A stretch of 64,000 nucleotides of DNA from Ostreococcus mediterraneus. Taxonomy: Eukaryota; Chlorophyta; Mamiellophyceae; Mamiellales; Bathycoccaceae. The stretch is from contig WMKK01000005.1 in NCBI GenBank assembly GCA_012295225.1, positions 68,958 through 132,957 on the forward strand, read 5' to 3'. How positions within the stretch are numbered: position 1 is the stretch's first letter; each line of letters opens with the position of its first letter. Below, piece after piece: positions 9,194 through 19,210 of this stretch. The position numbers were made by a program, and so were the translations under genes. The notes below the pieces were generated by a model, which had not been told where the DNA came from, made no database searches, and worked only from the letters and a program-made list of their open reading frames with translations.

Positions 9194-11143
9194 ATGCCGC
9201 CGCCGACGGTGATGATGATGCACCATGTCGATTCGTATCCTTTTCCAGACGACGATTCATTCTCGTACGTGGTCGCGCGGACGGATCCATGGGCGTACTA
9301 CGTGCCTTTGGCGACATCTTCGCGACTGCATGCGATATATACCACCGCCGACGGCGTCGCGCACTTTGATACGGTGTCCGCGCGCGGCGTGGCGACGATG
9401 GACGCCGCGTCGTGCGCGGTGGTTGACTTTTGCGCGAGGGAGGATTTCATTCGCGACGCGCGCGTCGTCGCGCGCCTGCGCGCGATGCGCACGTTCGCAC
9501 AGCATCGCGTGTGGAAGGCTTTTCAGTGCATGCGTTTGTACGCGCGGCGACGGCGCATGCGGCGTCGTGCGAGAGCACTGGAAGAGGCGTCGCGCGCGAC
9601 GACGTTTGGAGACGGTCGCGCGCGGTGCGGAGCGTCGATGGCGCGCGCGTGGTCGATTGCGCGCGCGTTCGCGCGGGATGTCATCGACGATGGCGATGGT
9701 GATGATGCGGCAGGCAATGACGAGTACGTTGGGGCATCGGCGGCGACGCCGACGACAACGCGACGATGGGTGACGTACGATTTGGATGGATGGATGCGCT
9801 TTTTGGACGCGCGAACGCAATCGGCGCTGGATGAGATGCTCACTCGCGCGGAAGATATCGCGCGCGCGATCGCAGAGACGCGTGATGGGGTAAATGTGGC
9901 GGCAGTGTGCGAGTTTGAGTCTCGCGTGCGGCCGATGATTGCGGCGACGGCGTCGAAGTACACGTGTTCGGCGATTGCGTCGGCGTCTCGCGGATCCAAC
10001 GACGCCGACGCCGCTGCCGACCAGTCACACGCGCCCACACATGCGCCACAGGAAGTATACGCACACACCGCGCGCGCGCTGGCGCGAGCGAGAGACGCGC
10101 AGATGCGTCGATTCGCGCGTTCGATGTGGCTCGCGTTTCAATGCGCGTGCGCCGGCGCGCGTCGATCGGCGGTGGCGTCGTTGCGCGCGCACATCGACGG
10201 TGATGCGACGACGACGACGACGTTCAGTGAAAGCGATGGTGATACATCGTCATTACCACTCCCGTCACCGCTATTCACGACCACACTCGTGCACATAGAC
10301 GACGACGACATGACGACGACGACGACGACGACGCTCGATCCAGATGGAGACGCGTTTGCTCGCGCGTTTCGCGCCGCCGCGTATCGGTGGAACTTCGACG
10401 CAATGCACGACGCTATCCGTTCACAAATCAATACTCACGATGGCAAAGATGATGATACGTCGTATTTCGCGTGGAGCAACGCGCTCGGGGAGGAAGAAAC
10501 GAACTTTCACGCTGATATTGAAGCCACGTTCGCGCGACTCGCGGATGGATTTGAAACCGCGCACGCGGATGTCGCTCGCGAGACGTTGCGATTGCGCGCG
10601 ATTGCTGATTCAATCGACGACGAATATATGGAGACGAAACTTATAACGAATGACTCGGATGCGGATGACGCTGATGCGAAAGATGCCGACGCCGACACCG
10701 ACGCCATCGATCGATACGTGTCAAAGCTTACGCGCGCGAGCGATTTCATGCGCGAACTCGAAGGCGTGCCGAACGTGTACGCGCATAGCCACGTCGTCGC
10801 CATTGACGTGTCAGCGCGGAATAGTGCGTTGAAAGCCAAAGCGAGACGCGCGAGAGACGAATCGAGCGATGATGTTGCGCGGTGGCTCGCGTCGGCGACG
10901 CAGGCGTGCGCCGACGCGTTGACCCGAATTAAACTCGAGAACGAAGGCGGAAAAAAAGTCGCATCGGAGATTGAACCACGCGTGCGCGATGCACGGACGC
11001 GTGTGCAAGGCGTCGGCGCGGCGCTGGTCACGGCGAAGACGCTTCGCGTGCCCGTGCCTGATTTTACTCTTGGCGCGTTTGAGGCGCTCGAGCGCGAAAT
11101 CGATGCGCTGGACGCGCTTCAAGACGAACACGAAGACAAATAG
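9194..11143 (+). CDS. Dynein-heavy-chain-tail-like hypothetical protein
   Basis: A protein of about 649 residues with no ATPase domain. Residues 99-130, around RTFAQHRVWKAFQCM with a following basic helix, resemble the N-terminal tail (DHC_N1-type) of axonemal dynein heavy chains, in which an F-x-R-x-W-K-A-F-x-x-W pattern is followed by Arg-rich helices. A second copy of the WxAFQC pattern with a basic helix lies near residue 312; the first Trp is at about 107. The remainder is helical and Ala/Arg/Asp-rich, with Asp/Thr-rich linkers encoded by ACG and GATGC repeats. ATG 9194 is used, or MMM at 9212. The similarity is weak and judged by eye; it could be an unrelated coiled-coil protein. It converges on the CDK-site-rich gene. 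Confidence 0.7.
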   Translation: MPPPTVMMMHHVDSYPFPDDDSFSYVVARTDPWAYYVPLATSSRLHAIYTTADGVAHFDTVSARGVATMDAASCAVVDFCAREDFIRDARVVARLRAMRTFAQHRVWKAFQCMRLYARRRRMRRRARALEEASRATTFGDGRARCGASMARAWSIARAFARDVIDDGDGDDAAGNDEYVGASAATPTTTRRWVTYDLDGWMRFLDARTQSALDEMLTRAEDIARAIAETRDGVNVAAVCEFESRVRPMIAATASKYTCSAIASASRGSNDADAAADQSHAPTHAPQEVYAHTARALARARDAQMRRFARSMWLAFQCACAGARRSAVASLRAHIDGDATTTTTFSESDGDTSSLPLPSPLFTTTLVHIDDDDMTTTTTTTLDPDGDAFARAFRAAAYRWNFDAMHDAIRSQINTHDGKDDDTSYFAWSNALGEEETNFHADIEATFARLADGFETAHADVARETLRLRAIADSIDDEYMETKLITNDSDADDADAKDADADTDAIDRYVSKLTRASDFMRELEGVPNVYAHSHVVAIDVSARNSALKAKARRARDESSDDVARWLASATQACADALTRIKLENEGGKKVASEIEPRVRDARTRVQGVGAALVTAKTLRVPVPDFTLGAFEALEREIDALDALQDEHEDK

Positions 11144-11211
11144 AATGGAAACGTATATGCGTCGTTTTAATTTTACAAGTATTTATTACGGTACGCTGCG
11201 TGCATTATCAA

Positions 11212-11934
11212 TTAGAATGGGTCGTCAAAGGGATCGTCGCGCAAATTTCTTGACATCGTCGTGGCGTCGCTCCGCTCAACCATGTCTTCCAAACTCCTCT
11301 CCGCGGCTTCAAACTCTTCTATCAAAGAACGCACGACTCTACTGCGACGCGGTCGCCCCGACGCGTTCATATCGTCGCCATCGCCGCCGTCGTCAAAACA
11401 TGCGACGCGCGTGCGTCTCGCCTTGATTGGCGTCTGCGGGCACACGTTGACTTTCCTCGTCGGCGACGACGGCGGAGTGCGCTCGCTCGCATCGTACGCC
11501 ACATCCTCACGCATGATATCATCACGCTCGGGCGAATCAAACCCACCGCTCGGTGCCGCACGTTTCCCCGCACCGACCCGATCGTCGCGTTCATCGGCGT
11601 CAATCGGCGTCGGCGTCGCGAGGCGTCGCGCGGCCAGAAACCCACCCCCCGCGCTCTCCGGCGTCGCCACCACCTGACTACGCCGTCTCATCCGCCCACC
11701 GCCATCATTCTCTTCCACACCAGGCGTGCGCACGACGTTCGCCGCGAACGTCGTCGCCGCATACGACGACATCAACGTCCGTTTCGGCGTCGAGATCGCC
11801 ATCAAGCGCTCCGTCGCCGACGACTCATCCCCGTGCGATCCCCCAGGCGGCGGCGCGTCACGCGCCATCGACGACATCACGCGCCCACGCACGCCTCCGC
11901 GATCGTCCTCACCGTCCCCGCGCGCGTGAAACAT
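11212..11934 (-). CDS. Disordered phosphoprotein with CDK-type sites and DPF tail
   Basis: A 240-residue protein of low complexity with many Pro, Arg, Ser and Asp residues. Three segments match the full CDK consensus S/T-P-x-K/R: STPKRT, SSPTRK and QTPIKAR. Other minimal TP sites are near the middle. A short helix-forming stretch (VRSLIEEFEAAERSLEDMVE) precedes the C-terminus, which ends DDPFDDPF, two copies of the DPF tripeptide that in other proteins binds adaptor ear domains. I recognise no family. A cell-cycle-regulated role is inferred only from the sites and an E2F-like motif in the divergent promoter. ATG 11934 is the first in frame; M19-M22 are alternatives. Confidence 0.65.
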   Translation of the reverse strand: MFHARGDGEDDRGGVRGRVMSSMARDAPPPGGSHGDESSATERLMAISTPKRTLMSSYAATTFAANVVRTPGVEENDGGGRMRRRSQVVATPESAGGGFLAARRLATPTPIDADERDDRVGAGKRAAPSGGFDSPERDDIMREDVAYDASERTPPSSPTRKVNVCPQTPIKARRTRVACFDDGGDGDDMNASGRPRRSRVVRSLIEEFEAAERSLEDMVERSDATTMSRNLRDDPFDDPF

Positions 11935-12447
11935 GCGCAATCAACGAATACCACGCGCAATCAAAGTCCCGCGACAATCGATCGCAAACAAGAATTCTCG
12001 CGCGCGAAATTACAAATCCCTCACCGAACCCTCGCCCGCACCGCCGCGACCGCGTCGCGACCGCGCCTAACAGATGGTAACGCGTGCGACTGGACGAACA
12101 CCGACTGGACGAACGCCGACGGAGGACGCGACGCGCGCGATTGTGGCGCCGATTCGTCGCGGCTCGCGCGATTCCGCGATTTTCCCGCCTAAAATACCAT
12201 CCACCGGTCGTGACCCCTCGCGTGACCCCTATATACATACACAATGACTCCGTGGACTATACAAAATGTAAAAGCCGTACACGTGATTACTCCACCGTAT
12301 CGTCCATATCTAATACATAAAGGGTTTGGGTGTATAGTACGTATATAGCCCCGTCCGCGCCGACGATCGACCGATCGCTCGCTGGCGCGAGGGATCGCTC
12401 GCGCGCGCGCGTCCGTGCGCGCCATTCGTCGTCGCATCGCGCGCGCG
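11935..12447. other. Divergent promoter region upstream of adenylosuccinate synthetase
   Basis: This 513-bp gap holds an E2F-like site (listed separately) and AT-rich TATA-like stretches around 12228-12245 and 12339-12350. Open frames exist on both strands but look like chance frames in GC-rich DNA. Confidence 0.5.
12181..12188 (+). promoter_or_regulatory. E2F-like site TTTCCCGC
   Basis: The octamer matches the E2F consensus TTTSSCGC exactly. It sits between the divergent CDK-site-rich gene and adenylosuccinate synthetase, about 250 bp from either start. Activity is unproven. Confidence 0.35.
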
Positions 12448-14187
<1,740 letters not shown>

Positions 14188-14372
14188 TTTATCCATTATA
14201 CACATACACAGACATCCAGAACTCTAGAGCGTATCTATTAATCAACCGACGAAGTACTACGTATAAAATCTCGCGCGCGAGATACCCTATCACCTGATTG
14301 CGCGCCTCGTCCTCGCGGCCTTCGATCGACACATCGCACACGCACGCACGTCCACACACACATCTAATCACG

Positions 14373-15179
14373 ATGGCGTTTACCATATCCGCATCGATTT
14401 CCGCGCGCGCGTCGGCGTCGCCGCGCCCGAGCCTTAGTGGCGCGCGCAAAACCTCTGCGCCGCGCGCGCGCTTTAGCGTCGCGCGTCGCGCCGCCGCCGG
14501 TGGCATGTCCTCGGACGCCGCAGGAGCGAACGATGACCCGTACAAGACGCTCGGGGTCAAACCCGACGCCGACGCAGTGGCGGTGAAGCGCGCGTATAAC
14601 TCGAAACAAATGTTGTACAAGGGTGAGGCGGCGAAGCTCGCGACGGTGGAGCGCGCGTACGAGCAAATCATGCAAGCGAGCCTCACCGCGCGTTTGTCTG
14701 GAGCGAGCAAGGTCGATAAGAGTGTTGCTTTCGCTGACCGCGTGCGCACGAGCAAGTGGGCGCCGATTCCTTGCCCGAGCCCGATGAAGGACGTGCTGGT
14801 GAACTACGGGTTGACGCTCGGATGCGCATTCGTGACGTTGGTGACGCCGCCGTCAATGCGTACGTTACAAGTATCCATTTTTGCGGCTTTGTTGATGGTG
14901 TTCAGAATGTTTGTCAAGCTCGTAGACGTCGATCCAGGTCCCAATGCCGTGCTCGATCCGCCGGCGGCGCAAAAGCACAACAATAAGCGATTCGCGCGTT
15001 CGTTTGGCGTCGTCTTGGGGACGTTTGTGGCCACCTTGTTTGCCACATTTTGGTTGCCGCAGTTCCTCATTGAAGTGTTGCAATTGACCGTGCCTGCGTG
15101 GGTATTGCTGCACCAAGAGGTGTTCGTGAGTACCGCGTGCGGTCTCGTGTTGGCGTCGCTGGTGTCGTTTTACCGATAA
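14373..15179 (+). CDS. CPP1: CPP1-like J-like membrane protein of plastid
   Basis: A 268-residue protein of the CPP1/CDF1 (DUF3353) family. In plants CPP1 is a holdase chaperone for light-dependent protochlorophyllide oxidoreductase at plastid membranes. The first 45 residues form a transit peptide. A J-like region starts at DPYKTLGVKPDADAVAVKRA and lacks the HPD tripeptide, as is normal for the family. Three to four hydrophobic segments follow, including VSIFAALLMVFRMFVKLV, GVVLGTFVATLFATFWLP and the C-terminal STACGLVLASLVSFY. It is downstream of adenylosuccinate synthetase on the same strand, separated by 185 bp. Confidence 0.9.
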   Translation: MAFTISASISARASASPRPSLSGARKTSAPRARFSVARRAAAGGMSSDAAGANDDPYKTLGVKPDADAVAVKRAYNSKQMLYKGEAAKLATVERAYEQIMQASLTARLSGASKVDKSVAFADRVRTSKWAPIPCPSPMKDVLVNYGLTLGCAFVTLVTPPSMRTLQVSIFAALLMVFRMFVKLVDVDPGPNAVLDPPAAQKHNNKRFARSFGVVLGTFVATLFATFWLPQFLIEVLQLTVPAWVLLHQEVFVSTACGLVLASLVSFYR

Positions 15180-15225
15180 ACTCGCGCAAGTTAGCGACGC
15201 GAGTGTACGTCTGCGTTCATCGGCG

Positions 15226-15516
15226 TCACACAATAGAAGAAGACGGAGAATGGAAAAGGATAATATTGTTTTTCGGCGTGCATGGCACGCAGAGAATACC
15301 CACCTGTTTAATATCATGCGAAGATTTGCGTAAAAGCGCGCGCGTCATACGCCGACGCTTCATTTCTTCGCCGACGCACATACCACAATGTACGCACCTC
15401 TCATCACGCACGGTCACCATCCCGCGAATGCACCGCAAATTACGCGTCAACGAGTCACTCGAACCCGCCAAAGTCGCCTCGACGTTCCGCGCGCCGCCGA
15501 CGACGCTCGGCCACAT
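15226..15516 (-). CDS. Possible small Cys-rich protein
   Basis: A 96-codon frame starting at an ATG. It contains CVHCGMC near the middle and CVPC about 40 residues later, flanked by basic residues, which could bind zinc or a metal cluster. I recognise no family. It lies between CPP1 and the PDZ gene on the opposite strand and would fill an otherwise 450-bp gap. Competing plus-strand frames exist, so coding status is uncertain. Confidence 0.35.
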   Translation of the reverse strand: MWPSVVGGARNVEATLAGSSDSLTRNLRCIRGMVTVRDERCVHCGMCVGEEMKRRRMTRALLRKSSHDIKQVGILCVPCTPKNNIILFHSPSSSIV

Positions 15517-15627
15517 TCAAAATCTGGCGAATTCGTGCCTGAAGAGCTCGCACCGAGGGCGCATCACGCCGCACGACACCGTGGCGATGCAGTCATAACC
15601 GACCGTGACGATGTCGACCAGGCCACG

Positions 15628-16140
15628 ATGATTGATCCTTTGACGCAGCGACGTGTCATGGTTTTCGAAACAACCTTGCCAGCTATTGACATGGGACTCG
15701 GGTTCGTCGATGTCGGCGACGCGCCGTGCGTGCAGCGCGTCGTCCCGGGTGGACGCGCAGATTTGGAAACGCCAATTAAGCCAGGAGACGTTCTGATTCG
15801 ATGCACGGCAACGGAGATGACGGGAGATACGAGCACGCCCGCGATTCAGCGCATCTTCAATTGTCACGGCGAGGATTTCGATACGTGCATGCGCGCGCTC
15901 AATTCGACAGGCATCGTCGACACCGGGTTTATCCATCGCCGCGTACACGTCATGTTCAAGCGTGATATTGAAGATGTCGCCAATCACGAACGTGAGGATG
16001 AGTACCTACACGAGATTGCGCGGAAAGGCCGCCTCGAGGTGGACCGCGAAGCCCACGCCGGGAGCGAGCGCCCGGGCGCCGACGTTCCCGCCCACGCCGA
16101 ACCGCTGTACGAAGATTCCCCGCCCGCGTGGGATGATTGA
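15628..16140 (+). CDS. Small PDZ-domain protein
   Basis: A protein of about 170 residues from ATG 15628. One PDZ-like domain starts at MVFETTLPAIDMGLGFV, with the GLGF carboxylate-binding loop, followed by VQRVVPGGRADLETPIKPGDVLI, a typical strand-turn-GD element. The C-terminal 60 residues are acidic and end AEPLYEDSPPAWDD. The same frame is open upstream to about 15388, but that part has a different character and no good start. The stop codon lies inside the first unit of a 54-bp tandem duplication. No protease domain is attached, so this is a stand-alone PDZ, perhaps an adaptor. Confidence 0.75.
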   Translation: MIDPLTQRRVMVFETTLPAIDMGLGFVDVGDAPCVQRVVPGGRADLETPIKPGDVLIRCTATEMTGDTSTPAIQRIFNCHGEDFDTCMRALNSTGIVDTGFIHRRVHVMFKRDIEDVANHEREDEYLHEIARKGRLEVDREAHAGSERPGADVPAHAEPLYEDSPPAWDD

Positions 16141-16199
16141 TACGCCCACGCCGAACCGCTGTACGAAGATTCCCCGCCCGCGTGGGATGATTCATACGC
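16089..16199 (+). repeat. Two-copy tandem duplication, 54-bp period
   Basis: 16089-16145 and 16143-16199 match over 57 aligned bases with one mismatch, 16139 (G) against 16193 (C). Copy 1 contains the TGA stop of the PDZ gene; the aligned codon in copy 2 is TCA. Confidence 0.95.
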
Positions 16200-16444
16200 G
16201 CGATGATTTTGTGTTCATTGATTTAGCTCGTTTTCGTACCGTTTACGACGCACATCGCGTGCGAATTTAGCGCGTGTCTCTTGGTATTCCAAAATGGAAG
16301 ACGAGGAGTCCCAATTTTAGACTGCCGCGAGGGACGCGCCTGCCGCACTCTTTGCCGCAGCGACACCTTGTGCGGACGCGACACGCGTAAAACACAAAGA
16401 GAAGAACGTAGAAATAAGATCTTTACACTCACGCTTTCTCGCGC
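16200..16444. other. Intergenic region upstream of the 894-residue membrane protein
   Basis: About 245 bp with 3' sequence of the PDZ gene and the probable promoter of the next gene. No other element seen. Confidence 0.5.
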
Positions 16445-19129
16445 ATGTCCATCGTGGTGGATTATTCGAGTCAGACGCCGCCGACGCCAACGCGCGAAGT
16501 CGCGCCCGAGCGCGCCAACGCACCCTCCGCGCCCATGACCACGTTCGACGTCGACGAAAAGTCCACACACGTCACGACTACGATGCGCGATGGAGATTTA
16601 CCTCCGCTGTCGTTGCGAGAGCGGATATTCGTGTTGCTCGTGACGTGCGCGCTCACGGGGTCGTACGTTGTGGCGTTTTCCTCTGTCATTGGCTACGGCG
16701 GTTCGACGTTTCGCGTGCTCCGTAACGACCAAAAGGAGAACATCTTGGTGATAGTTTCGCTCACTGTGGCACTTGTGCTCTATGTGTGCGACGCGTCGTA
16801 TTGGAATGCGGGATATGCGAAAACGGTGCGAGATGTTGGCGCGGCTACGTCGGCGCTCGCGATGGCGTGCGCGCTCGGATTGAGCGCCTATCGCTATCCC
16901 CAAGCTCCTCCCACGCTGTACTTGGTCGTCACCCCGTGCATGTACGCATACATGCGAGTGAAGTTATTCAAATCAAAGAGCGTGGCGAGCTATCTATCGG
17001 CGTTAGCGATGAGCTTGTATGCGTGCGCGGGAGTGATTCTTATGCTTTTTCTGAGCGAAGCGTCCCGCGTCGGCGCGTGGTGGTCCATCGCGCTCGAAGT
17101 GCGTTATCGAGACGCTATTGGATGCAAATTAGACATTGGTACAGAGTGCCTCGCGGCATACATAATGTGGTTTTCGCCATGCTTGGCGGCGCTCGCGAGC
17201 GTAATTTTTGCCACATTTTGCGCGCTGATGGCAAAGTCGTTGCGGTCAAGCGATTCTAGCGACGCGTTAAGTTTTGCATACAAGGCGTTTGGTTGTGGAA
17301 TGATGTTTGTATTTCTCGGATTGTGGGTAGCGGTTTCTATCGCGGGTGGCGCAAAACCGCTGTCATCCATCCTGGTGACGTTTTCCATGGCGGCTCTGGT
17401 GATATTAAGCGGCGCGCTTGTCGGCACGCTTGGGTTGGATACGATTACGTCTCGGGTGAACTCTGTGCCCCTATTCGCATCTCTCATGAACGCTGTGACG
17501 GATTCGTATGCCAGCGTCTTTAAAGCGATTTTAGTGTCGACACCGCTGACAATTTTATGCGCGCTCTATGCGCTGATATCGGTGGTGAACCAACGCATTC
17601 GAGTGGCGTTCAATACGGCGCCGAATCAATCCAAATCGAAATGGCTCACCGACAAAGTTACTGACCAACTGAACGAAGTGTATAAATGGGACTGGTCTCG
17701 AATCATGATTAATATCCACTACTGGGTCGTCGTTGTCATCGCCCTGCAAGTCGTCGCGGGGTCGTTCACGGTGGTGTTCTTATCGTACCTTCGCGTGAAA
17801 TTGGCGGCGATTCCAGTAGCGCTCGTCTACGTCATCTTTGTCTTCGTCGGCCTCGCCATGTTCTTGATACCGATCATCCCGGGCTTACCCGTGTACTTAA
17901 CAGGGGGTATAATTTTAACTGACCAATCCATGGTGCGAGCGTTCGGCGGTGGTTCCGCGGGCTTTGCATGGGCGTGCACCGTCGCCGTCGGCGTCTGTTT
18001 CGCCATCAAACTTGCCGCCGTCGTCATGCAACAAAAAGGCATTGGTGAAAAGCTCGGCAATCGCGTATGGATACGAAGCATGGTCAACGTCAACAGTGTC
18101 ACTATGCGTTCTATTCGATACTTGCTCACACGCAAGGGATTGAATTTACCCAAGGTGGCGATACTCGTTGGTGGTCCAGATTGGCCGACGAGCGTCGTGA
18201 CGGGAATTTTACGGCTTAGCGTCCGCGAAATGCTTCTCGGAACGCTCCCAGTCTTCTTCTTGATCACCCCTACCACGCTTGCAGGAGCATTCATGCTCAA
18301 AGCGTCACGCTCGGCGTCTGGGACGGCGGATGCGCTGTGTCGTGAAACATCAATCACGTCGCTCTCCATGGACGATTCCAGCCCGTGGAATTCCATTGCA
18401 GACATCGGCTTACTTCTCACCGGTTTTGTGCAAGGATTGGGGCTCATCGCCGCTGCATATTTCATTGAAAAGACCGCAGCAGAGTCTAAAAGCGAACTCG
18501 ACACCATACCATACGATGAAGAAGTGCTTGAAGTCGACAAGGCGAACGCGCGCCGACTCGAACTCACGCGAGCCATCACGCGTTGGGATGAATTATCGAA
18601 ACGGACGCGGCGCGCGCTAACGACGAGCACGGTCGTGATCACTGCTGCGTTCTGGGGCATCATGTTTGGTCCGTTCGTGCTCGGTGAAGAAGCCATCGTG
18701 CGTGATTATCTGCTCACGGATTGCGTATCGACGCGGCTGGATGGAAAGGCGTGGAAAATTATGACTGGGCTTGGGTGGTGCTTACTCGCCGCGGCTTCGG
18801 CGGCGTGGTACGTTGTCGCTCGCATAAATGCCATGGCTAAGGCGGATGTTGACGCCATCATCACTGAAGAAGAACATTACACCTCAATGTTGAACGGCGC
18901 GCCCAAACGCGCGTGGGCGGAATGTCCAGACCCAAATGAGCCAATCGACGAGGATAAATTCAAGGCGCGATTTCTCACGATGCTGGACACGATGTCGTGG
19001 AGTCAGGTCAAGGACGTGGATCGCACGATGTCCGAACGAACGCTGTCGCCATTTACGCCACAGACGACGGCATTTATTTTAGACACGATTCAGGACGCGC
19101 TGCATACCAAGGCGAGGGGCGACGCTTGA
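16445..19129 (+). CDS. Large multipass membrane protein with possible VTT-like segment
   Basis: An 894-residue protein with about 14-16 hydrophobic segments. The N-terminal 55 residues are hydrophilic. Residues around 479-615 start with IIPGLPVYLTGGIIL, then a basic loop with LLTRKGLNLPKVAILVGGP, then a helix ending TPTTLAGAF. This order resembles the VTT (DedA/TMEM41/VMP1-type) fold, whose members scramble lipids, though the match is distant. A charged segment near 690-740 and an acidic cytosolic-type tail close the protein. I know no characterised homologue. A role in membrane lipid or ion transport is only a possibility. Confidence 0.8.
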   Translation: MSIVVDYSSQTPPTPTREVAPERANAPSAPMTTFDVDEKSTHVTTTMRDGDLPPLSLRERIFVLLVTCALTGSYVVAFSSVIGYGGSTFRVLRNDQKENILVIVSLTVALVLYVCDASYWNAGYAKTVRDVGAATSALAMACALGLSAYRYPQAPPTLYLVVTPCMYAYMRVKLFKSKSVASYLSALAMSLYACAGVILMLFLSEASRVGAWWSIALEVRYRDAIGCKLDIGTECLAAYIMWFSPCLAALASVIFATFCALMAKSLRSSDSSDALSFAYKAFGCGMMFVFLGLWVAVSIAGGAKPLSSILVTFSMAALVILSGALVGTLGLDTITSRVNSVPLFASLMNAVTDSYASVFKAILVSTPLTILCALYALISVVNQRIRVAFNTAPNQSKSKWLTDKVTDQLNEVYKWDWSRIMINIHYWVVVVIALQVVAGSFTVVFLSYLRVKLAAIPVALVYVIFVFVGLAMFLIPIIPGLPVYLTGGIILTDQSMVRAFGGGSAGFAWACTVAVGVCFAIKLAAVVMQQKGIGEKLGNRVWIRSMVNVNSVTMRSIRYLLTRKGLNLPKVAILVGGPDWPTSVVTGILRLSVREMLLGTLPVFFLITPTTLAGAFMLKASRSASGTADALCRETSITSLSMDDSSPWNSIADIGLLLTGFVQGLGLIAAAYFIEKTAAESKSELDTIPYDEEVLEVDKANARRLELTRAITRWDELSKRTRRALTTSTVVITAAFWGIMFGPFVLGEEAIVRDYLLTDCVSTRLDGKAWKIMTGLGWCLLAAASAAWYVVARINAMAKADVDAIITEEEHYTSMLNGAPKRAWAECPDPNEPIDEDKFKARFLTMLDTMSWSQVKDVDRTMSERTLSPFTPQTTAFILDTIQDALHTKARGDA

Positions 19130-19210
19130 GAGAAATACTTATACCGTACTTATACTTTCGAAGTTCGTACCGTTACAGTAAATAAAATCCAAATCACAAA
19201 TCATCGTACG
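19130..19210. other. Short convergent 3' region
   Basis: About 80 AT-rich bases between two convergent stop codons, likely carrying both polyadenylation sites. Confidence 0.4.

Noticed and set aside
17827-18696. 289-codon minus-strand frame
   Set aside because: It is antisense to the membrane protein, whose hydrophobic codons give Ser/Pro/Thr-rich antisense frames. No family match.
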